A stretch of 53,718 bases of DNA from Phascolarctobacterium sp. (GTDB lineage Bacteria; Bacillota; Negativicutes; Acidaminococcales; Acidaminococcaceae): positions 90,209 to 143,926 of the forward strand of contig QAMT01000022.1 in the NCBI GenBank assembly GCA_003150755.1, in the 5' to 3' direction. A program made the translations under genes and the position numbers. Shown piece after piece: positions 42,697 to 51,665 of this stretch. Every line of letters begins with the position of its first letter. The first letter of the stretch is position 1. Under the pieces are notes generated by a model that did not search any database, was not told where the DNA came from, and worked only from the letters and a program-made list of their open reading frames with translations.

Positions 42697-42737
42697 AAAA
42701 CAGCCTGCTTAAAATTTTTAAAGCAAGCTGTTTTTTT
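42697..42737. terminator. Terminator after the MmgE/PrpD gene
   Basis: AACAGC.TGCTT and AAGCA.GCTGTT form the stem; the minus strand continues TTTTTGTTTTT. Confidence 0.8.
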
Positions 42738-42747
42738 ATTATGCACG

Positions 42748-44112
42748 TTAAAAAATTTTCTTAAATTCTGCTGCCACATCGGCGATATTTTCCATATTTT
42801 TTATCAAAGCACACAAAGCGTCTGCTTTTTGCCTGCCGCAGACAGGTTCAACCAGCGTCATAAATTTTTCTGTGCTTTCTTCCCAGGTCATCGGGTTATC
42901 CGGGTCGCCCTTAGGGTAATCAACCTGCATGGCATACTGCGCACCGTTCTTTAATGTAATAATTATTTTGGAAGCAAGTTTATCAGGAGCGGCTTTATTG
43001 ATAGCTTCCTGCTCTGCATCCCTGTTTACAGTAATTTTTGCCATCAGATCCTGCATTGCTTTGCTTCCGCGCACCTGCGGGCTGAATTCATCAATACCCA
43101 CGCGCCCGTAAATCAGCGCCGCCGCGACGCAGTACTGTATGCTGAATTTGCAGCCGTACACATTCTGCGGTGCAGGATTATTGATAAGAAAGTCCGTGAT
43201 ATTGTTTACTTTAAGTTCTACTGCGGTAATATCCTGCGGAGCAATATTATGTTTGCCGCGCAGCACCTGCGCACCGTAAATTGCCGCGTGGGCGTGCTTG
43301 CAGCAGGCGTAAGGCTTGAAGGAGTTATGCTGTATTTTTAAATCGGCATAAGTAATGTTTTCTGTAATTTTTTCCAGGCGGGGTGCTTCGGAAAGTGCAG
43401 GGCAGAAGCCTTTTTCGCCTTCTAAAATAGCGCTTGCTGCCGTAAAACCGTTTTGCGACAGATATGCCGAAAATACACCGGCACTTGCCGCTTTGGCGGA
43501 ATGCAGAGCCTTGCTCATTGCGCCTTCTTTTAGAAATTCCCACAAACCGGCTGCCTGCGTACCGGCACTGCCGAGGCACATCAGCATTTTACCTTCGTCA
43601 AGCCCTAAAAGCGATGCCGCCGCTGCCGCACTGCCGAAAATCCCGGCCGTGCCTGTGGTATGCCAGTAAAAATAGGATTCCGGTATAATCGCTTCACCGG
43701 CACGCGCGCCTGCTTCGTAGCCTGCGCATACCGCTGTCAGTAAATCCCGGCCGCTTTTATGTTCGGCTTCTGCCACTGCCACCGCCGCCGGTACAACAAC
43801 CGTCGCCAGGTGGATAATGGACGGGTTATGCAAATCGTCAAAATCAAGCGTGTGCGAAGCAGCACCATTAATAAGCGCCGCATTGTAAGGGTCTATACGC
43901 AGGCTGCCGCCGTCAAACACAGTTGCCTCACCCTTGCCGCACATTTTAAGCGCAACACCACGCAGAATCCGCGCCGGTTCTTCATGCGCTCCGCGTATAG
44001 CCACGCCAAACCAGTCTAAAACGCATTGTTTGGCAACTGCCACTGCCTGCGCAGGCAGTTTATCATAAGTCATTCCGGCTGTAAATTTTGCCAGTTGAGC
44101 AGTTTCGTTCAT
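42748..44112 (-). CDS. MmgE/PrpD-family protein
   Basis: This 454-residue member of the 2-methylcitrate dehydratase/cis-aconitate decarboxylase/iminodisuccinate epimerase family has NGAASHTLDFDDLH (about 78-91), IVPESYFYWHTTGTAG-like block (about 137-153) and FKPYACCKHAHAAI (about 262-275). The normal family length is retained. It lies 21 bases after an acyl-CoA mutase gene and ends the three-gene operon. Family members act on branched or unsaturated di- and tricarboxylates; the substrate here is unknown. Confidence 0.85.
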   Translation of the reverse strand: MNETAQLAKFTAGMTYDKLPAQAVAVAKQCVLDWFGVAIRGAHEEPARILRGVALKMCGKGEATVFDGGSLRIDPYNAALINGAASHTLDFDDLHNPSIIHLATVVVPAAVAVAEAEHKSGRDLLTAVCAGYEAGARAGEAIIPESYFYWHTTGTAGIFGSAAAAASLLGLDEGKMLMCLGSAGTQAAGLWEFLKEGAMSKALHSAKAASAGVFSAYLSQNGFTAASAILEGEKGFCPALSEAPRLEKITENITYADLKIQHNSFKPYACCKHAHAAIYGAQVLRGKHNIAPQDITAVELKVNNITDFLINNPAPQNVYGCKFSIQYCVAAALIYGRVGIDEFSPQVRGSKAMQDLMAKITVNRDAEQEAINKAAPDKLASKIIITLKNGAQYAMQVDYPKGDPDNPMTWEESTEKFMTLVEPVCGRQKADALCALIKNMENIADVAAEFKKIF

Positions 44113-44133
44113 AAGCTGTTCACCTGCCTTACC

Positions 44134-45783
44134 TTAAAACATGCTGCCGCTCTGTTTGTATTCGCCAAATTCTTCGCGCAGCACGCCGCAGATTTCGCCC
44201 AGTGTTGCATAGGTTTTAACGGCTTCGATAAGATATGGCATCAGGTTTTCCGTACCTTTGGCTGCTTCGCGCAGTTTTGCCAGCGCAGCCTGTACTGCTG
44301 CATTGTCGCGCCCTTCTTTCATTTTATTAAGGCGCGCAACCTGGCGCTCACCTACGCTTAAATCAGCAGTCAGAACCTCCTGCTCTGCCATTTTTTTGTT
44401 GTCAACAAATTTATTAACGCCGATAACCGTGCGTTTGCCGGTTTCTACCTCGTGCTGATATTCATAGGCATGCGCTGCCATTTCCTGCTGCATATAGCCT
44501 TGCTCGATTGCTGCAACAGCGCCGCCCATCTGGTCGATTTTAGCAATATAATTGTAGGCTTCCTGTTCAATTTTATTGGTAAGCGTTTCGATATAGTACG
44601 AACCTGCCAACGGGTCGATAGTATCGGTTACGCCGCTTTCATTAGCCAAAAGCTGCTGCGTGCGCAGGGCAAGCGTTGCGCTTTCTTCGGTCGGCAGGGC
44701 AATAGCTTCGTCATAAGCGCAGCAGGCCATGGACTGTATGCCGCCTAAAACGGCGCTGAGTGCCTGCCAGGTAATACGAACTACATTATTAAGCGGCTGC
44801 TGTGCGGTAAGCACGCTGCCTGCGGTGTGTACATGCACGCGCAGCATCTGCGCTTTGGGCACCGTCGCGCCATAGCGTTCCTTCATAATGCGTGCCCACA
44901 AACGGCGTGCCGCACGGAACTTGGCCACCTCGCCGAAGAAATCCAGCCCGGCTGTAAAAATCCAGCTGATGCCGGGTGCAAAATCGTCAACCTTCTGCCC
45001 TGCTTTAATAGCGGCGTCGATATACGCCATAGCATTGGCAAAAGCAAAGGCAATCTCCTGCACTTCGGAAGCACCGGCCTCGCGGATGTGGTACGCACCG
45101 ACACTGATGGTATTCCACTTGGGAATGTTTTTTGAGCAATATTCAAAAGTATCGGTAATCAAGCGCATGGAAGGGCGCGGCGGGAAAATATACGTTCCGC
45201 GGGCAATGTATTCTTTTAAAATGTCGTTCTGAATCGTGCCCTTCAATGCTTCCGGCGCAACGCCCTGCTTTTCGGCAACGGCTACATACATAGCGAGCAG
45301 CACTGCCGCCGGTCCGTTAATCGTCATCGAAGTGCTGACCTTATCGAGCGGAATACCGTCGAACAAAGCTTCCATATCCGCCAGCGAGTCGATAGCAACG
45401 CCAACCTTGCCTACTTCGCCGTAGCTTAATTCATGGTCGCTGTCAAGGCCGATCTGCGTCGGCAAATCCATTGCAACGGAAAGGCCTGTTTGTCCTGCTT
45501 CAAGCAGATATTTATAACGCGCGTTGGTTTCTTCCGCCGTTGCAAAACCGGCATAAGCACGCATAGTCCATAAACGTCCGCGGTACATGGTGGGCTGCAC
45601 ACCGCGCGTAAACGGATACTGCCCCGGAAAACCGAGTTTTTCACCGTAATCAAAATCTTCTATATCCAGCGGCGTGTAAAGCCTTTTAGCCGCAAATTCC
45701 TTACGCTCCGGAAATTTTGCCGTTGCTTTGTCCACCTTCGCTTCGTATTCTGCCAATCCCTGCTGCATTTTTTCTTTATCCAT
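44134..45783 (-). CDS. Acyl-CoA mutase large subunit (methylmalonyl-CoA mutase family)
   Basis: This 549-residue protein is the TIM-barrel substrate-binding subunit without a B12-binding domain, so it needs a separate small subunit, not seen here. TMYRGRLWTMRAYAGF (about 46-61) and PSMRLITDTFEYC (about 202-214) keep the Tyr and Arg that contact the methylmalonyl carboxylate in the Propionibacterium enzyme (alignment by eye). Two other active-site blocks differ: the usual QTSG/QTAG reads HVHTAG, and SLHTNS reads SMACCA. The reaction may therefore be methylmalonyl/succinyl-CoA or another carbon-skeleton rearrangement. GGAGG precedes the ATG; it follows the CoA-transferase by 13 bases. Confidence 0.88.
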   Translation of the reverse strand: MDKEKMQQGLAEYEAKVDKATAKFPERKEFAAKRLYTPLDIEDFDYGEKLGFPGQYPFTRGVQPTMYRGRLWTMRAYAGFATAEETNARYKYLLEAGQTGLSVAMDLPTQIGLDSDHELSYGEVGKVGVAIDSLADMEALFDGIPLDKVSTSMTINGPAAVLLAMYVAVAEKQGVAPEALKGTIQNDILKEYIARGTYIFPPRPSMRLITDTFEYCSKNIPKWNTISVGAYHIREAGASEVQEIAFAFANAMAYIDAAIKAGQKVDDFAPGISWIFTAGLDFFGEVAKFRAARRLWARIMKERYGATVPKAQMLRVHVHTAGSVLTAQQPLNNVVRITWQALSAVLGGIQSMACCAYDEAIALPTEESATLALRTQQLLANESGVTDTIDPLAGSYYIETLTNKIEQEAYNYIAKIDQMGGAVAAIEQGYMQQEMAAHAYEYQHEVETGKRTVIGVNKFVDNKKMAEQEVLTADLSVGERQVARLNKMKEGRDNAAVQAALAKLREAAKGTENLMPYLIEAVKTYATLGEICGVLREEFGEYKQSGSMF

Positions 45784-45796
45784 TATGCCAACCTCC

Positions 45797-47299
45797 TCAA
45801 GCCTTCATCGTTCCGTATTTTTCGTAATGTGCCTGCATATCAAACGCATGCGCCAGATCCACAGGCATATGTGCGTTTTTTCTTTGCGCCATCTGCAAAT
45901 ATTCCAAAAGCTGCGCCCTGTAATCCGGGTGAGCGCATTTTTCAATAATCAGCTTGGCGCGCTTAACCGGCGACAGGCCGCGGATATCCGCCAGACCCTG
46001 CTCGGTTATAAAAACCATCGTGTCGTGCTCGGTATGATCCGCATGCGTCACCATCGGCACCACACTGGAAATATTTCCGCCTTTAGCCGTTGACGGCGTA
46101 CAGAAAATCGTTACATAACCGTTGCGCATATAATCTCCGCTGCCGCCGATGCCGTTCATCATATTAGCACCCATAACATGGGTTGAGTTTGCCTGACCGT
46201 AAATGTCAAACTCCAGCGGCGTATTAATGGCAATAACGCCCAAGCGGCGGATAACTTCCGGGTTATTGCTGATATCCAGCGGACGCAGGACGATGCTTTT
46301 ACGGTATAAATCAGGATTTTCGTTATACATCTTCCACACATTGGGCGACGGCGTAAAAGCGCAGCCGGAAGCCTGTGATACTTTGCCCATTTTTATCAGG
46401 CTGAACACAGCATCCTGCAAAATTTCGGAATACATTTTTAAATTTTCGTACTTGGACTTGCTCAGCCCCAGCAAAACAGCATTGGCTATGCTGCCCACGC
46501 CGGATTGTATCGGCAGCATTTCCTGCGGCAAACGTCCTTTTTTCTGCTCGTGTTCCAAAAATTCAACCAGATATTCCGCAATTTTAATGCTGCTTTCGTC
46601 CGGCGGTGCAAGGTTGCGCACATGGTCGATAATGTCCGATTCAACGATGCAGGTAATTTTATCAAGCCCGCAGGCTAAATAAGGTGAACCAATGCGGTCA
46701 CCGACGTGATAAATGGGTATTTCCGTCCTGTCGGGCGGCTTGGCGCAGATATAAATATCGTGCATGCCTTCCATGGAGAGCGGAATGGTGGTATTAACCT
46801 CGACGATTACTTTTTTGGCGTGCTTGACAAACATCGGTATGTTGCCCACGCCCGGGCCAAGTACAATGCTGCCGTCAGCGTTAATGGCCGCCGCTTCCAC
46901 AATGGCGACATCGACATCGCCGAAAAAGCCGTAATCAACCTGCTGGGCAAAATGGCTTAGATGCTGGTCTATATAATCTATTTTGCCATTATTGATGCCT
47001 GCGCGCATGGATTTATTGGAAGCCGCGTAATAGGGCATGCGGCTTTTAACTCCGTCCACTGCTGCCAGTTCTTCTTCAATTTCCGGACCGACGGAAGCGC
47101 CGCTCCAGATATTGATGCGGCACTTTTTGCCATTTTTTATGGCTTTGGCCAGCGCCATAGTCGTCTTTTTGGGATAACCAGAAGGCGTAAAACCGCCGAC
47201 ACCGACATTCATGCCATCTTCAATCAGTGCTGCCGCCTGCTCAGGTGTCACAATTTTTTCAAATAAGGCCGGGCTGCGAAGCCTGTCTTCACCTAACAT
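45797..47299 (-). CDS. Succinate:acetate CoA-transferase/acetyl-CoA hydrolase family
   Basis: From the ATG at 47299 (GAAGGGAG upstream) the protein has 500 residues. It has VGVGGFTPSGYPK (about 32-44), a probable catalytic-Glu segment YSEILQDAVF (about 290-299), QSGVGSIANAVL and the C-terminal ITEQGLADIRGLSP. These match class I CoA-transferases of the Cat1/SucC/AarC group, which move CoA between succinate, acetate and related acids. It is the first gene of the operon and would activate the acid used by the mutase. Confidence 0.9.
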   Translation of the reverse strand: MLGEDRLRSPALFEKIVTPEQAAALIEDGMNVGVGGFTPSGYPKKTTMALAKAIKNGKKCRINIWSGASVGPEIEEELAAVDGVKSRMPYYAASNKSMRAGINNGKIDYIDQHLSHFAQQVDYGFFGDVDVAIVEAAAINADGSIVLGPGVGNIPMFVKHAKKVIVEVNTTIPLSMEGMHDIYICAKPPDRTEIPIYHVGDRIGSPYLACGLDKITCIVESDIIDHVRNLAPPDESSIKIAEYLVEFLEHEQKKGRLPQEMLPIQSGVGSIANAVLLGLSKSKYENLKMYSEILQDAVFSLIKMGKVSQASGCAFTPSPNVWKMYNENPDLYRKSIVLRPLDISNNPEVIRRLGVIAINTPLEFDIYGQANSTHVMGANMMNGIGGSGDYMRNGYVTIFCTPSTAKGGNISSVVPMVTHADHTEHDTMVFITEQGLADIRGLSPVKRAKLIIEKCAHPDYRAQLLEYLQMAQRKNAHMPVDLAHAFDMQAHYEKYGTMKA

Positions 47300-47584
47300 T
47301 TTTCTCCCTTCTTTCGTGCTGACATATATCTTATTTATAGTGTACGCGCAAAAACTTATAAAGTAAAATACCATTTTATTGCTATAAAAATAAAAATTTA
47401 TTATATGTTTCTGGAAATTATGGCATAAATTTCTGCTTTATTTAACTATCAATGGCTAAACTATCGAAAATGGCATTAAACATATAAATATTTTTGATAA
47501 TTCTTACCAGTTTTTGCTATAACTTTATATGTTTCTCTTTTTGTAGTATAATCAGTTTAAGTAAAAAATTTTTAAGGAGCAGCC
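47300..47584. promoter_or_regulatory. Divergent control region of CoA-transferase operon and LysR gene
   Basis: A 12-bp element TTATATGTTTCT occurs at 47401-47412 and 47525-47536, with an inverted near-copy TTAAACATATAA at 47476-47487. TATAAT at 47547-47552 probably serves the LysR gene. These are candidate LysR-regulator binding sites. Confidence 0.55.
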
Positions 47585-48469
47585 ATGAACATAGAATATT
47601 ACCGCAATTTTATCGCTATCGTCGAAGCCGGAAGCATTTCTGCGGCAGCAAAACGCATTGCTGTTGCCCAACCGGCGCTCAGCAACCAGCTGAAAACATT
47701 GCAGAAAAAATTCGGCACACCGCTGTTAAACATCAAGCGCGGCGGCCACACGGTAGAGCTTACCGAAGCAGGCTGCATTTTATACAACAAGGCCAAATAC
47801 ATCTGCTCTACCGAAGACAACATTATTAAAGAAATTGCCGACTGCACAGGCGGTTTTTCGGGCACACTGAGGCTTAGCCTGTCGCCGTCGATGTCAATTT
47901 CCTTCATTAAAAATTATTTAAGTAAGTTTTCGCGCCAGTACCCGCAGATAAACTACGAGCTGTACGAAGTGCCGATAGATGAGCAGACGCAGCAGCTTTT
48001 AGACGGCAAAACTGAAATCGGCATCGCCAATGCGCCGCTGCTGCAAGTCAGCCGTTTTGAAACCATTTACCGCAAACGCGACCGCCTGATAGCATTGTTC
48101 CATAAAGACAGCCCCTATCTTACCAGCACTAAGCCCCATATCCTGCTGGATGATTTGGAAGACATACCGCTGTGCCTGTCGCGCGGATGCAGCACTTTAT
48201 TTTTAAACACCTGCAATGATTCGCGCCTGCTGCCGCAGATTTTAAGCATCAATACCACCAAGCTTTCTACTATCGCCTGGGCTACGCAAAATATCGGCGT
48301 TGCCATTGTGCCCGCCGATAAGTTTGAAATTTTTGACGAGTGCCTGATTGCCAAACAAATTGAAGACGAACGTCTTTTTGTTGAAAAAACGCTTTCGTTT
48401 GTAAAAGGCAGGCCGCTTTCCACCGTTGCCAAAACATTTGTTAATTTCTTTTTAGAGAATTTAAAATAA
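47585..48469 (+). CDS. LysR-type transcriptional regulator
   Basis: This 294-residue LTTR has an N-terminal HTH (about residues 3-60; GSISAAAKRIAVAQPALSNQ) and a C-terminal periplasmic-binding-like effector domain (about 90-290). AAGGAGC precedes the ATG. It is divergent from the CoA-transferase/mutase/PrpD operon and is therefore the likely regulator of that operon. The inducing metabolite is unknown but might be the pathway's acid or CoA ester. Confidence 0.9.
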   Translation: MNIEYYRNFIAIVEAGSISAAAKRIAVAQPALSNQLKTLQKKFGTPLLNIKRGGHTVELTEAGCILYNKAKYICSTEDNIIKEIADCTGGFSGTLRLSLSPSMSISFIKNYLSKFSRQYPQINYELYEVPIDEQTQQLLDGKTEIGIANAPLLQVSRFETIYRKRDRLIALFHKDSPYLTSTKPHILLDDLEDIPLCLSRGCSTLFLNTCNDSRLLPQILSINTTKLSTIAWATQNIGVAIVPADKFEIFDECLIAKQIEDERLFVEKTLSFVKGRPLSTVAKTFVNFFLENLK

Positions 48470-48486
48470 AGAAGAAGGTGTTTGCT

Positions 48487-49575
48487 ATGATTAAACTATC
48501 ATCAAAACAGGATTGCTGCGGCTGCACTGCCTGCGCTTCCATCTGCCCCAAGGGCTGCATTGCCATGACGCCGGATGACGAAGGCTTTTATTACCCGCAG
48601 GTAGACGCATCCAGCTGTATTGACTGCAAATTATGCGAGCGCGTTTGCCCGCTTTTGCACAAACCGGCGCAGCATGATGTATTGAATGTCTACGGAGCAA
48701 AAAATGCTGACGATACCGTGCGTTTTACCAGCAGCAGCGGCGGTATGTTTACACTGTTTGCCATGCAGGTTTTAAACAGCGGCGGCACAGTATTCGGCGC
48801 AGAACTTGACGAAAACCTGCAAGTATGCCACGTAGGAATCAGCGATAAAAATGACCTTTCTAAACTTCGCGGCAGCAAATATGTGCAAAGCAAAATGGAC
48901 GGAATTTTTAAACAAGTGCGCACACTGCTGAGTGCCGGGCAAAAAGTTCTGTTCAGCGGCACACCCTGCCAGATTGCCGGACTGAAAGGCTTTTTAATGA
49001 AGGATTATGACAATCTTTTGACTGTTGACGTCGTATGCCATGGCGTACCGAGCGCCAAAGTTTACAACAAGCATTTACAGGAAATTGCAGCAGCTGCTAA
49101 CGAAGAAGTGCAGCAGGTAAAATTCCGTGATAAAGGCAACGGCTGGAAGCACGGCGAAACCCTGTTTTTAACGGCACATCAGCGTTTTGGTGCATCCAAA
49201 CGTAAGGAAACTTATATGCGCCTGTTTTTAAACAACGTCAGCATCCGTCCAAGCTGCGCAGACTGCGCCTTTAACAACAAACGCAGCCTGGCTGATATTA
49301 CCATTGCCGATTACTGGGGCGTAAATAAGCAGTTTCCCGAATTTGATGACGATAAAGGCGTAACGCTGGTGCTGATAAACACAACTAAAGGCCAGCAGCT
49401 TTTTGATGATGTTAAAGCCGATACCACTTTTATCTCTACCGATTTTGCCAAAGGCGCACAGTATAATCTCGCCGTCAGCAAATCGTTGGGGCTGCACCCC
49501 AAACGCCAATACTTTTTTGATAATTTAGACCATAAAACATTAAAAGAACTGGAACAGGAAATATTACCGCAGTAA
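48487..49575 (+). CDS. F420-hydrogenase beta-subunit-like Fe-S flavoprotein
   Basis: The ATG at 48487 (GAAGGTG upstream) gives 362 residues. Two 4Fe-4S motifs are present near the N terminus: CCGCTACASICP (about 10-21) and CIDCKLCERVCP (about 45-56). The central FrhB-type domain includes SSSGGMFTLFA and FSGTPCQIAGLKGFL, and the C-terminal block has DYWGVNK. Proteins of this family reduce flavin-linked substrates with ferredoxin. It lies 17 bases after the LysR gene and is probably co-transcribed with it. The substrate is unknown. Confidence 0.82.
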   Translation: MIKLSSKQDCCGCTACASICPKGCIAMTPDDEGFYYPQVDASSCIDCKLCERVCPLLHKPAQHDVLNVYGAKNADDTVRFTSSSGGMFTLFAMQVLNSGGTVFGAELDENLQVCHVGISDKNDLSKLRGSKYVQSKMDGIFKQVRTLLSAGQKVLFSGTPCQIAGLKGFLMKDYDNLLTVDVVCHGVPSAKVYNKHLQEIAAAANEEVQQVKFRDKGNGWKHGETLFLTAHQRFGASKRKETYMRLFLNNVSIRPSCADCAFNNKRSLADITIADYWGVNKQFPEFDDDKGVTLVLINTTKGQQLFDDVKADTTFISTDFAKGAQYNLAVSKSLGLHPKRQYFFDNLDHKTLKELEQEILPQ

Positions 49576-49579
49576 ATAA

Positions 49580-49630
49580 AAAGCAGAGCCTGAAAACAAG
49601 TGTTAATGCTTGCTTCAAGCTCTGCTCTTA
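49580..49630. terminator. Bidirectional terminator
   Basis: AGCAGAGC and GCTCTGCT form the outer stem, with an inner TGAA/TTCA pair; convergent genes flank it. Confidence 0.75.
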
Positions 49631-49640
49631 TTTTTGCGTT

Positions 49641-50486
49641 TTATTTTGTGGTTTCAATCTTGCAGGTTGCATCTTTTACCTGATGTTCATCTAAAATAAT
49701 TTCGCCAATCTGCGCTGCTTTTATATAACCGCTGCGCGGATTTTTTACGCTATCAATGCTGCCTTTAATATCCGCCTGTACATCACTGTATTCAAACGCC
49801 AGGTCACAGCCTTCCATCGTACAATCTTCAAGCACCAGGCCTTTGGCGTAACACAGAGGCTGCGTGCCGGTAATCTTGCAGCGGATAAGATGCAGATTCT
49901 CCGAATACCAGGCAAGATATTCGCCTTTAACAACGCTGTCGATAACAGTAACATTTTTACTGTGCCAGAAAGCGTCCTTCGTATCAAGTACAGAATTTTT
50001 AATCGTTACGTTTTCTACATACTGAAATGAATATTTTGCCTGCATGTTCAGCCCGTCAATTTGCAAATTGCGGCTTTGCAAAAACGGATAAACCGATACC
50101 AGCTTGCAGTTTTCCATCTGTATGCCGCGGCAGAACCAGCCAAATTCTTCAGAATTTATGTCACAATTTTTCAGCACGGTATTATCACATTCACGAACAG
50201 CTTTTATGCCGCCCATTTTGGTATTTTCAACCGTCAAATCACTATCGTACCACATCGCTGCGCGGCAGGTATCAATCATTACACAGTCAGCCATGCTGCC
50301 GCCATGTAAATGCCACAGCGGATAACGTAACAGAAAGCGGCTGTTTTTAACTTTTACATTGCTGCACTCCTTCAACGCCGATTCGCCGTCAGCCGGGCCT
50401 GCAAACTCACAATTTATTACCTCAGCGTCATGCACGCCATATAAAGCACGCTCGGCATCAAAGGTTTTATTTTCAAAAACTTGCAT
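49641..50486 (-). CDS. DUF3737 right-handed beta-helix protein
   Basis: This 281-residue protein consists of short repeats such as ENKTFDAERALYGVHDAEV, NSRFLLRYPLWH, DAFWHSKNVTVIDS and EYLAWYSENLHLIRC, giving a predicted parallel beta-helix. The pattern matches DUF3737. No signal peptide is seen, so it is likely cytoplasmic. Function is unknown. A promoter lies about 145 bases upstream. Confidence 0.8.
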   Translation of the reverse strand: MQVFENKTFDAERALYGVHDAEVINCEFAGPADGESALKECSNVKVKNSRFLLRYPLWHLHGGSMADCVMIDTCRAAMWYDSDLTVENTKMGGIKAVRECDNTVLKNCDINSEEFGWFCRGIQMENCKLVSVYPFLQSRNLQIDGLNMQAKYSFQYVENVTIKNSVLDTKDAFWHSKNVTVIDSVVKGEYLAWYSENLHLIRCKITGTQPLCYAKGLVLEDCTMEGCDLAFEYSDVQADIKGSIDSVKNPRSGYIKAAQIGEIILDEHQVKDATCKIETTK

Positions 50487-50636
50487 TATAATTACTCCTT
50501 TTGTTAGCTGCTGTTTTTATAGTTTCTATCGCAGCATTATTTTGACTGCCAGCATCTATCTGTGCAGCCTGCGGCAGAAAACGCCAGCAGCAAAACCATA
50601 TAAAATTTATTATTTTTATAACTTACCCCTTTATAA

Positions 50637-50665
50637 AGTATAATGTTTTTCCATTTAAGCATCAA
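50637..50665 (-). promoter_or_regulatory. Promoter of the DUF3737 gene
   Basis: On the minus strand TTGATG (50660-50665), 17 bases, TATACT (50637-50642). Confidence 0.6.
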
Positions 50666-50692
50666 ATACCTATATTGAATTAAGCTTTATGC

Positions 50693-50721
50693 TTGACGGG
50701 CATATAATACCGGCTTATAAT
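50693..50721 (+). promoter_or_regulatory. Promoter of the second LysR gene
   Basis: TTGACG (50693-50698), 17 bases, TATAAT (50716-50721), followed by AGGAGG before the ATG. Confidence 0.75.
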
Positions 50722-50740
50722 TTTTGCAGGAGGTGCTTAC

Positions 50741-51619
50741 ATGGAACTTAGGGTATTGCGCTATTTTCTCGCCGTAGCGCGCGAAGAAAGTATATCCGAC
50801 GCGGCAAATTTTCTGCACATTACGCAGCCTACATTATCGCGGCAGCTGATGGATTTAGAAAAAGAACTCGGCAAGCAGCTTTTAATCCGCGGCAAGCGCA
50901 ACCACAAAATTATGCTGACTGAAGAAGGCATGCGCCTGCGCAAACGCGCCGAAGAAATTATTGAGCTTGCCGATAAAACAGAAGCCGAATTTTTAGCAGG
51001 TGATGAAGGTATTACCGGCGACGTTTACATCGGCTGCGGTGAAAGCGACGCTATGCACATTATCGCCCAAACCGCCGTTAAACTGCGGCAGGATTACCCA
51101 GACATCCATTTTCATTTATACAGCGGCAATGCCGAAGACGTTTCGGAGCGCATGGAAAAGGGGTTGCTTGATTTTGGCATTTTAATTACATCGTCCGCCA
51201 TTGAAAGATACGATTATTTAAAACTGCCTGCCCATGACACCTGGGGACTTATCATGCGCAAAAGCGACCCGCTGGCAATTAAAGATTTTATTACTCCGCA
51301 GGATTTAGCCGGGCTGCCGCTTATTATGTCGCGCCAGGCGCTTGTGCAGGAAGAATTTAAAAATTGGGGCATAAGCAATTTAAATATTGTTGCAACTTAT
51401 AACCTTATTTACAACGCAGCAATTATGACGCGCGAAGGCTTTGGCTATACGCTGACGCTGGATAAGCTGGTTGATACCGGCAGCGACAGCGAGCTGTGCT
51501 TCCGTCCGTTGCAGCCGGAACTGCGTGTAAATTTGAATATCGTCTGGAAGAAATATCAGATTTTTTCTAAAGCAGCACAAAAGTTTTTAGAATACCTGAA
51601 AAAAGAAATCAACGCATAA
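50741..51619 (+). CDS. LysR-type transcriptional regulator
   Basis: This 292-residue LTTR has an N-terminal HTH (about 2-60; SISDAANFLHITQPTLSRQL) and a type 2 periplasmic-binding effector domain (about 90-290). It is convergent with an MFS transporter gene and divergent from the DUF3737 gene, either of which might be its target. The effector is unknown. Confidence 0.9.
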   Translation: MELRVLRYFLAVAREESISDAANFLHITQPTLSRQLMDLEKELGKQLLIRGKRNHKIMLTEEGMRLRKRAEEIIELADKTEAEFLAGDEGITGDVYIGCGESDAMHIIAQTAVKLRQDYPDIHFHLYSGNAEDVSERMEKGLLDFGILITSSAIERYDYLKLPAHDTWGLIMRKSDPLAIKDFITPQDLAGLPLIMSRQALVQEEFKNWGISNLNIVATYNLIYNAAIMTREGFGYTLTLDKLVDTGSDSELCFRPLQPELRVNLNIVWKKYQIFSKAAQKFLEYLKKEINA

Positions 51620-51656
51620 AAAATAGAGGATAGCCGTTAAGCCGTCCTCTATTTTT
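51619..51656. terminator. Bidirectional terminator
   Basis: AAAAATAGAGGA and TCCTCTATTTTT form a 12-bp stem between the convergent LysR and MFS genes. Confidence 0.85.
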
Positions 51657-51665
51657 ATTTTAAAT

